Of a stretch of DNA of 64,000 bases, positions 12,201-23,387 are shown in pieces. The notes under the pieces are model-generated. The model was not told the origin of the DNA. It made no database searches and saw only the letters and a program-made list of their open reading frames with translations. Source of the DNA: Brachionus plicatilis. Taxonomy: Eukaryota > Rotifera > Eurotatoria > Ploima > Brachionidae. The translations under genes and the position numbers were made by a program. Numbering within the stretch: position 1 is the first letter of the stretch; each line of letters begins with the position of its first letter. The stretch lies in assembly GCA_010279815.1 (NCBI GenBank), contig QEOQ01000180.1, positions 2,220,259 to 2,284,258 of the forward strand, in the 5' to 3' direction.

Positions 12201-13265
12201 GTAATACAAAATGAATTTTACGGGCTTCAATTACAAAATGATAAACGGTTCCTTGAATTGGAAAATGATCTAAATGAGAAAAAGAGCAGGTTGGAAAATT
12301 ATGAAAAAGTCGAGAACGAAATGGATGCTGTGATTAAACAAGTGGCCGAATCAAGTTAACTTTTTTTCCAAAAATAAAACAAAATTTATTTTTAAATGAT
12401 ATTTTTGTTAGGTGAGAATGGAGATGTTAATGAAGCAGATGCGGAAAAAATTTTATTATCTTACGGATATGGAACAAATTTAATGATGAATTCGAAAAGA
12501 AGAATTCAACAAAATGTTCACTTGACTAAAAGAGTTTTGCATCTTGAACAACTGAATACTTCTCTAAGAATTGAACTGAACAAAGAAAGGGCCAGTTCGA
12601 AAGAAATTCAAGATCAAGTAGAAATTTTTTTTCATTTTTACAAGAATTTTATTCAATTTTTTAAGCTTGAAGTTGCTAGAAATGTTATTGAAAACACTAA
12701 ACAGCCTCATGAATTCTTAGTTCGATCAATACAAGCCAAAGAAACACAACTTAAAAAACAAAAAAACACTATTGAAGCATTAAAAGCAAAAATAGAGTAA
12801 TTTAAATGGTATTTAAAAAATTTTTTTTACAATTTTTTTTAGTGAGATTTCGTCAGAAAAAGAGTCCTTGATAAAAAAACAAAATGAAATGACAGCTGAC
12901 ATTGAAAAGTTGATTCGTCACAATGAAGTAATTTAAAAAAAAATGAATTTATATAATAATCAAAATTTTTTAGGAACTGATTTATATTCAGGACGAATTA
13001 AGAAGGAATGGGTTATTAAGCAAAAATTTTCAATTAGCAGGCTCTAAAAATCATTCAAAATCAACTCATAATATTGACCTTAGTAATCCGAGACCTGTTA
13101 TGTTTGTAAGTTATAAAAAACTAAATTTCTAAATTAAGTACTTAAATTTTTTTACCAAAGACTTCGAGAGTAAATCGAACAAATAATCACATTTCTCCAA
13201 ATAGAGCTTATCGGATTGATAAATCACCAAACCAGAAAAGAGTCTATACCATTGATAGAAGTTAA
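9201..13265 (+). CDS. PIBF1: Centriolar-satellite / distal-appendage protein PIBF1 (CEP90)
   Basis: Thirteen exons: 9201-9320, 9377-9610, 9669-9896, 9957-10076, 11239-11372, 11422-11530, 11581-12153, 12201-12354, 12412-12617, 12666-12796, 12843-12927, 12974-13105 and 13161-13265. All phases close to give 776 aa (human 757). The product is coiled coil nearly throughout. Family-specific landmarks include YELADTK, LLRQDKDYL, EELYEKYMSARD, LKTNQEIEKLRE and, near residues 573-605, the block containing LLSYGYGTN and KRRIQQNVHL. Known role: CEP90 localises to centriolar satellites and distal centrioles and is needed for ciliogenesis; human mutations cause Joubert syndrome. Intron 4 (10077-11238) is the only long one and holds a foldback element. 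The acceptor at 11239 was chosen because it preserves exact spacing to human; one at 11186 would also stay open. Confidence 0.95.
10565..10955. mobile_element. Foldback (inverted-repeat) element in PIBF1 intron 4
   Basis: Arms pair across the region. GGTTTTGTGAAGTTCATTAC near 10594 matches the reverse complement of GAATTTCACAAAACC near 10916. Inner segments with TGATGTGCAAAATCTCTGC near 10708 pair with copies of TTTGCAGAGTTTTGCAG near 10770. Outer limits are approximate and I see no target duplication. It carries no open frame. Confidence 0.6.
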
Positions 13266-13306
13266 ACATCTATATTCATTTTTTTATATTGATTTGACTT
13301 TTATTT

Positions 13307-13312
13307 AATAAA
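13307..13312 (+). promoter_or_regulatory. Possible poly(A) signal of PIBF1
   Basis: AATAAA lies about 40 bp after the stop codon, a normal distance, but AT-richness makes chance matches likely. Confidence 0.45.
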
Positions 13313-13417
13313 TATTTCACATATAAATCAAGTATTTTATTTAATTTACTATTAATGAAAATAAAATTAAATGTAAAAATTCAAACCATTTATACTTTTG
13401 TTCAGATAATTCTATTA

Positions 13418-13920
13418 CAGTGCTACTACGATACCTTGAATTCACCATATTTTACGTAAATTATGGTATTTGAAAATATTAAGTACGAACATATTAAATT
13501 TTTTTATTAAATACAAAAATTATCTAAAATCATATATATAGAGATGTATTAAAAAAAGATATTCAATCATAATTTTGTGATTTTGGCTATAAATTGTTTT
13601 CAAAAAACTTCGACGGTTGAAAAATGTAAGAAAAATATAAATCATCTTATAAAAGTAAAAAAATATATTAAAAAAGTAAAAAATATATAAAATTAAAATT
13701 TTTGAAGAATTTTAATTTTTAATTGATTAAATATTTCTTAGATTACTAAATTCTGATTGATTATCTTTTTTTTTAATACAGCTCTATTTATATGATTTTT
13801 GATAATTTTTGTATTTAATAAAAAAATTTAATATATTAGTATTTAATATTTTCAAATACCAATCTGGGATAACAATAAATGTAAATTTTCATAAAATATC
13901 AAGGTATCGTAGCAGCACTG
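13418..13920. mobile_element. MITE with TA duplication and long inverted repeats
   Basis: The left end CAGTGCTACTACGATACC and the right end, reverse complemented, agree over 22 bp with one mismatch. TA lies immediately outside both ends (13416-13417 and 13921-13922). Pairing continues inward through GGTATTTGAAAATATTAAGTA and its counterpart, so the arms exceed 100 bp. No open frame exists. TA duplication and CAGTG termini point to a Tc1/mariner-type non-autonomous element. Confidence 0.85.
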
Positions 13921-15280
13921 TATCTAACCGTGGTTTGTACATCAAAATTTATAAATGCATAATTGAAAAAATTCTCTGAACTCTCTGTCACCGAATATAA
14001 AAATTCTCTAAAACTTAATTTTGATTCATGCATCACTGATAGAAAACAAGCGTTTGTTAATGTCATCTTTATCAGATAGAAAAATATTTGGTGCCGATGT
14101 TTAGTGGCTTTTTAATCTCTATTATAGAGTGCTAACATCTGATCACACCACCCATCTTTTTATTATATTCATTGTTTTCGGCTGGTTGTAGAAAAAACAA
14201 TTTTCTACCATCTTTTTCTCTTCTTCTGATTTCAATATATTCTCAAGCAATGTAATTTGAAGCAATTAAAACAGATCGGTTGTCTTTCCATTTTTTAAAC
14301 CAAAGGTTGACTGATAAATAACTATAAATAATAATCGAATTTAAATTTTTTTTTATTCTGTAAAAAGCAGTAGACTCAGTGTATCCTAAGCTTCAATTTG
14401 GTACCATTTTCATTCAATTTGGAAAACAATTGACTGAGCTAGACCCTTCAAAAAGTTTAATTTTTGAAAATAAACCATGAATTTAAAAAGACCAGGACTT
14501 TGTTAATACTTAATTTTTTTTTCAATCTGTTAAAAGATTTAGAAAATTTAGTTGATGAGCTTTATTTTGGTGACCTAAACTTCGAATTTGATCATAAATT
14601 AAGAAAGTTAGGTACTTATGAAAGCTAACTTTTTCAAATTTAAAAAAATTTTTAATTCTCATGAAAATTATGATTAGGTCTGAACTCCTACCTGTTCTTT
14701 CGGACTTTTTGTTGGCATTTGATGTCAACAGTATGATGATAATAGGCAATAAAATTTTTTGCCAATTTAATAAAATTGAAAAGGTAAAAAAACGATTTTG
14801 AACATACATAAAAGATGGAAAATACTACAGTTTTTTAGAAACTCGAAATTAAAAAGTATTTTTCTAGGTTTTAAACAATACTTTTACTTTATAAAAAAAA
14901 CTAATTAAACATTTTTGTAATTACATTTTAAAATTTCCTAAAAAATAACTTACTAGAAATTTATCACTTCTAAAATTTATCAAAAAATTATGATAAAACA
15001 CTAATAATACTAAAAAAACTCTAATGGTTTAAATTCATTTTTTTTTAACATAAAATTAAAAATCTTTTTTTCATTTTACTTATTTTTAATTTCTAGTAGA
15101 AATATTTTTTCTAAAGATGGTTTTCAGAAAAATTCGCTTCAGACACCGGAGTGACATTTAACAAAAATTTGAAAAATTTTTAGCTTATTTCTCAATTCAT
15201 ATATTTTTGCAATATTTTAATTCAATTTTTTTGGATTCAAATTTAAAATAGAGAATTTTAGGGTACAAATAAAAATCATC

Positions 15281-17379
15281 ATGGGAACAAATGAGTCAAA
15301 AATTACCGATTTTAGAGGTAAATTTAAGGATTCGATTCCAAAACTTATTATTTACTAACTTAAAAGCATAGGAGAAAACCATTCATCAAATACGCAAGCA
15401 GCTTTTTTGGTCGAAACCAACTATTCTGACTCAGAGACTGAAAATGAAGTAAAAAACTCCGATGAAATCGACCAAAGTATTCGGTTTCACCAAGTGTATG
15501 GCAAAAACATTATTCTATCAAAAAACAACCGGCATGCAAAGCGAGTTGAGCGCAGCTTTTGTGATGCCATTGTATTCAGCGATCGACCCATTCAATTAAA
15601 TGAAAAAATATTTGTGAAAATAAACTGCTTGAGTACCCTATGGAATGGCATGCTCCGGTTTGGCCTGACAGATGTAAATCCCGACACACATCGAAAGTGC
15701 TTTAGCAAGAAATTATCCAATTTTATATCTGACAACATTCAAGACGATTATCTTTACAATTTGCCAAAATATGTTTACCCAGATTTGACCAACAGAAGAG
15801 GATACTGGGCCGGAGCTGTGCCTCAAAATTGTGTGAAAGAGAAGGATATTTTGTATTTTTTTGTCAATACCAAAGGCGAAGTTCACTACGGCATAAACAA
15901 CAGCTACAGGGGACATTTTTTTGACGGGGTTGAAGTGTTCACTTCATCACAAGAGCCAAAACCCTTGTGGGCCATGTTTGACATTTACGGAAATACTCTA
16001 GCAATAGAAATTCTAAATTTTTCTTATAAAAATAATGGTTCTCAGAAAACAGATTGTAATGAAAGCACTTTTGAGAGCATATCTTCCATCTCAAATAATT
16101 TTAGAACTCTAAATCTAGACACATCTTCGGCCTCTACTTCCATGGACTCTTCCATAGATTTGGTAACCATTATACCCCAAAATGGCGTAACGATGAGACA
16201 AAAAAAAGATAATTTTAGCAACATGTTGATAAGTCATCGTCGATTGTGTGTAGATAATCATCTGAACGAGACCCTTAGCGATTCAATAGTGGACAACAGG
16301 CAAACAAGAGCTGTCAATGAACTAAAAAGGAAAATAAAAAATTTCTATGAATCAATACCAGTCCTGATCCACGAAAAATTGAATGCAAGCGATACTCAAT
16401 ATTTTAAATTTTTAGATAAAATTCATGGCAAAAATGTAAATATCTGTGAACCAGACTGTTCAATAGCCTACCGTGAGTCGTCATTCAAGCAATTTGATAG
16501 TCCTGTAGCAAGTGTAGATAGAAAAAGGCCGACTCAAAACGCTTACGCATTTTTTAATAAAATTGTTGACATCGGAGAGCCTTTTTGTATTCAAATAGTG
16601 GGAATCGATCAACATTTAGGTGAATCGCAAATGTCTCTTGGTATTGGATGCACAACGTGTGATCCAAATGGTCTCGAGCCTGTCACTGACTTGCCTGATG
16701 ATGCTGATTGTTTGTTGGACAGACCCGAGTACTGGATAGTGTTCCAGAACTTGTTTAATTCGGATTTAGTCTCGAAAAGACATAATGTGTCTCTGGCCGA
16801 CGAGCTTTGTTTTATAATCAATGAAAAAAGTGGAAATTTGGAATTTTATATCAATGGAAATGAAATTACAAAATGCTTATTTAATGTCGATATAACCCAA
16901 AGGTTGTGGTTTTTTTTCAATTTATGTGGAAGGATAAATGCAGTAAGAATTATAAAACCATGCGAAAAGTGGACCCAGGTTAAGAACAACACCAAAAATC
17001 CAAGGCCAAACTCGGCACTGATTGACTATTTTGAGAGTCAGTTAATACCCGATTTCGGAAATGAATCGGATAAGAATGTTTTGAGAACCAGGAAAAACTC
17101 AAGTCACGAAAAACGCAAATCGGGTTTGGATGAGTGCAAAATTTGCCTTGACGCTCCGATTGAATGTGTTTTTTATTCATGTGGTCACATGTGTTTGTGC
17201 TGGAATTGGTAATTTTAAAAGCTAAAATTTTTTATTTTTTTAATTTTGAGATTTTTAGTGCCAATGCTTTGAAGGAAAAAGCGGTAAAAGACTCAAACCA
17301 GAATAAAACCTCAAAAAATCCGGCTTGTCCTATATGTAGAGTGGAGATATTAGATATAATTAGATTCTTCAAGTCTTAG
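15281..17379 (+). CDS. neur: Neuralized-family E3 ubiquitin ligase (NHR-NHR-RING)
   Basis: Three exons, 15281-15317, 15372-17208 and 17259-17379, give 664 aa. The N-terminus MGTNES fits an N-myristoylation signal, as in vertebrate NEURL1. Two Neuralized homology repeats follow (about 49-205 and 390-545); the first contains HAKRVERSFCDAIVFSDRP. A C-terminal C3HC4 RING begins near 599 with CKICLDAP, then CGHMCLC, and ends CPICR before a short tail. The last intron splits a RING cysteine codon (TG|T), which supports the junction. Known role: Neuralized ubiquitinates Delta and triggers its endocytosis in Notch signalling, acting at the plasma membrane. The start ATG lies in a 37-nt first exon that is easily missed. 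Between the NHRs lies a Ser-rich stretch about 180 residues long. Confidence 0.95.
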
Positions 17380-17501
17380 ATCTAAACATTTTTAATTTAT
17401 ACACCAACTTTGTAAGTTTAAAAAATATTTAAGTATTGATTTTGTTTCTGATCAAGACATGTATTAATTTTTTTTTTGCCAGAAGTATTTTTCATGCAAT
17501 C

Positions 17502-17507
17502 AATAAA
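17502..17507 (+). promoter_or_regulatory. Possible poly(A) signal of neuralized
   Basis: AATAAA lies about 120 bp after the stop codon. It is a plausible cleavage signal but a weak call on its own. Confidence 0.4.
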
Positions 17508-17687
17508 GTTTACTAAAAAAAATATCAAACAAAAATTTAATTTTCGATTTTCGATTATTATTAAATTTAAATTGACATTATTTTCGATTCTCTTGAAAAG
17601 CCTTATTCAAAAATAAGGAATCAATGCTTTAAAAAATTATAAATTTAAAAAAATTAAAAACATTTTAATGAGATTTACGAAATTTGA

Positions 17688-18212
17688 AAATATTTAAGGC
17701 AAGTTGAAGTTTATGATCAATTTTTGATGCTCAAAATGATCAAATGAAACTAAGACTCTAAAATAAATTTTAATTTTTTAATAGAATTAGTGCAGAGGTA
17801 AATTTTTGGTTTTAACATACTTTGTTACATCTTAAGGTAAAATCTGCAAAATTCTGCAAAAAACTGTCCACTTAAAATAGCATCATTTCGATGGTGTGCA
17901 TTCTGCATTGTGCATTTTGATATTACAGAGTTTATTCTTTTATTTAACATAGTATTTAAACTTTTTTAACACTAGTGCAATTTTCTTTCTTTTTTTAATT
18001 TAACTCGAATTTAATGTAATTTTTGTAATTTTGCCTATGGGGCTTTAAACTAATAAATAATAATAATAATAATAATAGTATGTTAAATCCAAAAATGTAT
18101 CTCTGTATTAATTCTATTAAGAAATAGCAGCTTATTTAACAGTTTTAGTTTGATTTAATCATTTTGAGCATCAAAAATTGATCATAAACTTCAAATTGCC
18201 AATATTTAATAG
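17688..18212. mobile_element. Foldback element with ~130-bp arms
   Basis: The left arm contains TTGAAGTTTATGATCAATTT and continues TTGATGCTCAAAATGAT. The right arm near 18157-18195 carries the same sequence inverted. Pairing extends to TTTTAACATAC near 17810 and AGTATGTTAAATCC near 18076. An (AAT)n run and CTGCAAAA motifs lie in the loop. Ends are approximate and no target duplication was found. There is no open frame. Confidence 0.78.
18052..18077. repeat. (AAT)n microsatellite
   Basis: About seven uninterrupted trinucleotide repeats lie in the loop of the foldback element. Confidence 0.85.
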
Positions 18213-18836
18213 GTTTTGCAAAAGTTTAACAAATTGCGTCATTTCAAAAAAACTTGAATTCTTTATTTTTTTGTCAATTTTTCGTGCAATTTTGTGATTT
18301 TTTATCATTTCTTGACACGAAAATTGAAAAAAAAGAAAGCACTTATTAAAAAATTCAAACAATAAACTGCATTAAGAAACTCTTTTACTTTATTTGCTCT
18401 TACTCTCAAATTGGCCAAAAAATTAGAGAAAAATAAAGCATAAAAGTAAATCTTGGCAAAAATCTTTAGTCCAAAGGCTGAATTACTGATTTTTGTGTGC
18501 TTCTACTCCAAAATCACTTCCTCAATCAAAATTGATTTCATTTTAAATTGCTTTTCTATTTTAATTAATAAACCAATTCGACAAAATTAGACTATTTTTC
18601 TAAAACTTTGAAAAAAAATATAAAAGAAAATTTTTTGGTCAATTTTCCCCTCATCTTTGGTATAAAAAAATATTGATTGTAAATAACTAATATTTAGCAG
18701 TGATTTTGGGTTTTTTTTTAATAAGAAACACTTTTCCGATATCCTAGAATTGTGTTGCTTTGACTAAACTAAAAAAAAACTGAAAGAAGATCTGATTCAC
18801 AAAATTTTATTTAAAAATGATATTACTATTTTTATT

Positions 18837-21800
18837 TTATGAGCTTATTTTTAAATAAAAAGTCCAATAAATAATATGAAAAGTCAAAAAAGCTGTCGGA
18901 AATATAATTCTTGAATAATTGTCAATAGTGCTGGCTTTTACTCGAAGTCTTTTTTTCTTTTTCTCGACTGATTTCACTAAAATCGATTGCTCTGGTCGTT
19001 TGACATTTATAATGTTTGGTGACAGATTAGATCTTGATTCTGTCATTTCATCTAAATCAAAGTTTTTTTTCTAAATTTTATAGCTTCTTTTAAAATATTT
19101 ACTCAAATGAAACATAGAATATAATTTACTTTATAATTTTTTTTGTTTTTATTAGATGAAGATGATCTTGAAAACTTTAATTCGTTCGAACAAAAATCAT
19201 TGACCGGGTGTTCATAAAAATTTTTTTTTAAATGTTTTGTATCCTTTTTGCTGGATGGAGGATGAAATTCCATCAAATTAGTATCTACTTGTCGGGAAGA
19301 CAATTGATGCAAATTACAGGTGCACTTGACATAATTTTGTTTCTGAATTGGAAGAACAGAAAATACTTCTCCATCATTTTCTCTTAGATCAATAATAGAT
19401 CCTCTATAATTTTCAATTGGTAAATTATTTTTGCGTTGTTTATGACTTTTACTTGAAATATTGAAATTGGGCGAATTTTCAGCCATATCTCTTTAAAAAA
19501 AATTTTAAAAACAAAAAGTAAAAATTTATTTTACTTTAAATTTGGATGACTAGCATAATTATTGTTCAGAAGAGCAATTTGCCGATTGGCATTGTTTAAC
19601 AAATGAGCTCTTTTTGACAATCTTCGTTTGCGACGCTCATTCCTATGGTGAACATATGATACCATTGCATACTCGATTACCGAAGCAAAAGTCATGAAGA
19701 AACAGCAAACCAAGTACACATCGATGCCTTTAATGTATGATATTTTTGGTAAGCTAGCATTTGTGCTCCAAATAAAAGTAACCATGGTCAAAACGGTTGT
19801 GATGCCTAGTGAAACCCTCGCCGGTGCAGCTGTCCTGTCAAGCCAAAATGAAACCCATGAAAGTGCTACTATAAGAGTTGAGGGTATATAAATTTGTGTG
19901 ATAAAATAGCCTAAACTCCGACTGAAAAATAATTTCATTGTAAGTCTTGAATACAATCCTAAGTTAAAAAATGTGGGTACAAATAGTGCTTTCATATCCA
20001 TGAGATAATTTACCTGTCGAAAGACGAAACTGTCTCTCAATGAGTTTATATTCTTTATATTTCAATTGGGGCAGTTCTATATTTGGTGCAACATCAACAG
20101 CTGATGAATTTAAACCTGCTGCCCACTTGTATTTTATGTCTTCCATTCGGAAACCGTCTTAAAAAGAAATTTAAATTTAATAAATTGTATTTAAATGTGC
20201 TTTTCCTTACAGCTTTCGATTTCCAGATCACATTCTTGATGATCCTAGTAAATACCAAAAAAACAAAAAAATTAAGTTAATTTAATTTTTCACTCAAAAT
20301 TAGGATTATAAATAAATGAGTCTCAAGAGTCACAAAAAAAGGAAATAATTCAGCTATATTAAAAATTTTTTTTTCTATATTTTTTCTAGTGTTGAATGCG
20401 ATCAGAGCAAAGCAGCTCATTTCACCGATGGTTTTTTTGGTCATTTGACCGGTTAGCTAAACAATCTCATTTTTGGACTGTCAACAAAATATACAATCAA
20501 ATTTTTTGAGGACGGTCCTTAAACTTAATGAAAATTTCATTGAAAAAGAAGCATTCTTAAAAAAAACTATTTTTCAAAAAAAAAAATTATTTGATCTTTA
20601 TTTTAGGCAGTGTGACATAATATAGAAAATAGAATTTTATTGGAAAATATAGAAAAAAAAATGTCGAAAAAAAATATAGAAAATTAAATAAATAGTCTAA
20701 TTAATTTTTTTCTTCAATAATTAGTAAATTATTACCAATAGCTTCTAAAAATGATTCAATATTCAACTAAAATATGAATGGTATAAGATTGTTTAAAAAA
20801 CGTGGGCGCAATATCGAACGTCCCGTCACAGTACCTGTTTTTGTAATTATTTAGAAATTGTAAAATTAAAAAAAAATGATAAATTGAAGATAAAATTTTT
20901 TTTTTTCGTTTTTTAAGCTTAATTTGAAATGAATAACATTAGTTTTTTAATTTAAAGTTTTAGCCAAAGTCTCTACTTTTTTTCTACAATTAAAATTTTC
21001 TATATTTGTTTTTCTATATTTTGTCCTTCGATATTTTTAAAAAAATTCTACTTTTCGTCTTTCTATATTCTGTCCGCCTCCCTTATTTTAAGATACTTCT
21101 ACGTTATTAATTATTTGAAACCATGATCAACTTCAAAACTATTCTACATGGATTTAGTGTATCGATACTAAAACCTATTATCAAAAGTAAGAATAAAGCA
21201 AGCAATGACATTGGTAATCTCAGGCCTGTAGCTATTTCCGACAGTATGGCCAATCTCTATGAATCTTTTCTTCTTCGTGAAATAAAAGCTAAACATATTG
21301 ATCAAATTAAACAATTTGGATCTAAGAAGAATTCTTCATGTGCTCATGCCCTTCTTGTCCTAAAGCAATTAATAATATTATCCAAATCGAAAGGAAAACG
21401 AATATCCTTGGCCACCATTGATGCATCGAAGGCGTTTGATAAGATCGATCGCAGTCTTCTTTGGACAAAATTGACTATAGCTGGCATCAATGATGTTGTT
21501 GTTAGAGCTTGTTGTTAGGTCGAATATTATAAAGACTCTTATATGCTCGTTTGTTCTAACAATGAATACTCAAAGATGTTCAAGACACTTTTGGAGCTAG
21601 ACAGAGTGGCGTAGTATCGCCAAAATTATTTTCTTTTTACATGTAGGATTTAATACAACTAGTTGAAAAAACCAATTGTGGTATCAAGCTCTCGTGTCAT
21701 GTCATGTCATGCTCTATGCTGATGACATCTTAGTGGTAACAGAAAAATAGCCCTCAAGAGACAATTGAAAATAATTGAGATATTTGGTGCGGAAAACGGT

Positions 21801-23387
21801 ATTAAGTTTAATCTATCTAAATCTGTATTTACAGTGGTGATTGACACGAGGATTTCGGACTATAATACAATTTTTTTATTTATTTCTTAAATACAATTTG
21901 ATATTTTCATATTTTTTTTGCTTTGATTTTTTTATGAATTTTATTAATATTTTAAAAAATATTTTTTAATTGTTTTTATATTTTTTACTAAAATTTAAAA
22001 GACTCGAGTTAATAAGTTCAAATTATTACGATTACTGCCAAAATCAATTTTTTTAGAGAAGCATTTAATATTTTCTTTTTTGTCATTTGATGTAATAAAA
22101 ATTCAAATTTATTCAAAACTTAATGAAAAGGAAATTTGTTTTTCGACGAAGGAAATCGACTTCCAAAATTTACTAATAATTAAATTTTCTTATTTTCTTT
22201 TATTAGAAAATTTAAACAAATAGATATATTGAAATTGATTTACGCATTATCCTTCTTTTTAAATTTGTTGCTTATTCAACTTGTCCCAACTAAATAAGTA
22301 TTTAAAAGCTTAATTTTTCCAAACAAAACATAATTATTTATCCTGAGTATAAATTGTCTCATGAGTAAAATTATTATATCGTAGACTTTTTAATAAAATT
22401 ATTTATTTAATTCAAATCGATTGTTAATGACAAATTACAAAAAATAGCTAACTAATTTTCTAGAATTAAAAAATAAATTACCATTGGAAAATAGCGGAAA
22501 TCCATTCTTAAAAAAAAAAATTAAAATATTTTTTTACTAACTATTCATGAAAAAAACATACGGACAGGCGGCTGTTACTGTCATTCTTAAATTGAAAAAA
22601 ATTTACTTCAATTTTAGTTAGAAAATGTCATCTTACCTCATACTATATAATACTTGACCATCTGGATTGATTCGAATAAATTTATTCTTTACAGTTGCTT
22701 TATGGAAATATGTTTTTCTATCATTAGCTTATAGTAAAAAACTTAATTTAACTCCTAAAAACTACAATTTTTTGAATTTACCAATGTAAGTGTCTGGCAC
22801 CCATATTTTATGCAACATGTCTGATCCTATTACTAGTTCGCTTACTCCGTCAAACGACAGGCGTCTATCGGTCCACATTTGCCGAAAAAACATATCCATA
22901 GTATAGTCCTTTGTTTAATTGCAAAAATAATTATTTTTAAATAAATTTTCAAATTAAGTACCATGTTAACTTCGGAGACAGAATTGATGTTGTTTATGTT
23001 AACTTAATCTTTAAGATTAATCAATGCACAAAAAATATAACAAATAAAATACTTGTAATTCCAACTTCGACTGGAGGACCTGAAAATTTTATTTAAAATT
23101 CTTAAAATAATTTTATATTTTTAAATACCGGCATAGTTTGGCCGTAAACGCTTATCGTATCCCTTTAAAAGCTTGTCCAAAATCATTGATACATTTCTGC
23201 TAATTGCTAGATTTTTGTAAAATTCGATATCTTTTGAAAATGCTCCTGCGGTTTTTAAGTGTTGGCAATTGAAACTAATGCTAAAAGAATAATAAAAATT
23301 CCAGAATAAAAATGTTGGTAATTACTTCATTGACGAGCACATAAATGAAATAAAAAGCACCTTGATGTAAATTTGAAAATTGCTCAT
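18837..23387 (-). CDS. Cys-loop ligand-gated anion channel subunit (GABA-A/Rdl-Grd-like)
   Basis: Thirteen exons: 23387-23326, 23280-23129, 23079-23053, 23002-22962, 22908-22782, 22727-22637, 22585-22562, 22506-22482, 20244-20211, 20157-20014, 19958-19535, 19490-19130 and 19070-18837. They give 581 aa. A hydrophobic leader is followed by [20 protein letters not shown]. The Cys-loop runs from C174 to C188 with 13 residues between. WVPDTYI, M1 (about 259-281), M2 beginning [14 protein letters not shown] at 288, M3, a basic Ser/Lys-rich cytoplasmic loop and M4 near the C-terminus complete the fold. The PAR sequence at the inner end of M2 is the anion-selective signature, so this should be an inhibitory chloride channel in the neuronal or muscle membrane. 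The 2' residue (292) is serine. Four exons are 24-34 nt. The intron at 20245-22481 is 2.2 kb and hosts mobile DNA. The transmitter (GABA, glycine, glutamate) cannot be fixed from sequence alone. Confidence 0.94.
20606..21082. mobile_element. TIR element with 8-bp duplication in channel intron
   Basis: The left end GGCAGTGTGACATAATATAG and the right end, reverse complemented (GGGAGGCGGACAGAATATAG), agree at 15 of 20 positions. The 8-mer TTATTTTA lies directly outside both (20598-20605 and 21083-21090). Subterminal AATATAGAAAA motifs repeat on both sides in opposite orientation. There is no open frame. The duplication is AT-only, so chance is possible, but its placement exactly at both ends supports a real insertion. 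Confidence 0.65.
21123..21836 (+). mobile_element. Decayed LINE reverse-transcriptase fragment in intron
   Basis: An open stretch (21123-21518) reads like a non-LTR reverse transcriptase: LRPVAISDS, then [15 protein letters not shown]. After a stop and frame changes, the catalytic YADD box appears at 21715-21726, followed by ILVVTEK, a stop, and a further RT-like stretch with [11 protein letters not shown]. It lies antisense to the host channel gene inside its largest intron. No endonuclease or tail is next to it, so it is a 5'-truncated, broken copy. Confidence 0.85.

Larger units (their letters stand above)
13266..15280. other. Intergenic region with a TA-flanked MITE
   Basis: About 2 kb between PIBF1 and neuralized. 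The delimited content is the inverted-repeat element at 13418-13920. The remainder, including less AT-rich patches near 14030-14260 and 14660-14720, shows no convincing gene, RNA or repeat structure. Confidence 0.55.
17380..18836. other. Convergent intergenic region with a foldback element
   Basis: About 1.5 kb between the 3' ends of neuralized and the anion channel. It contains the inverted-repeat element at 17688-18212. The rest is AT-rich with no supported gene. Confidence 0.6.
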
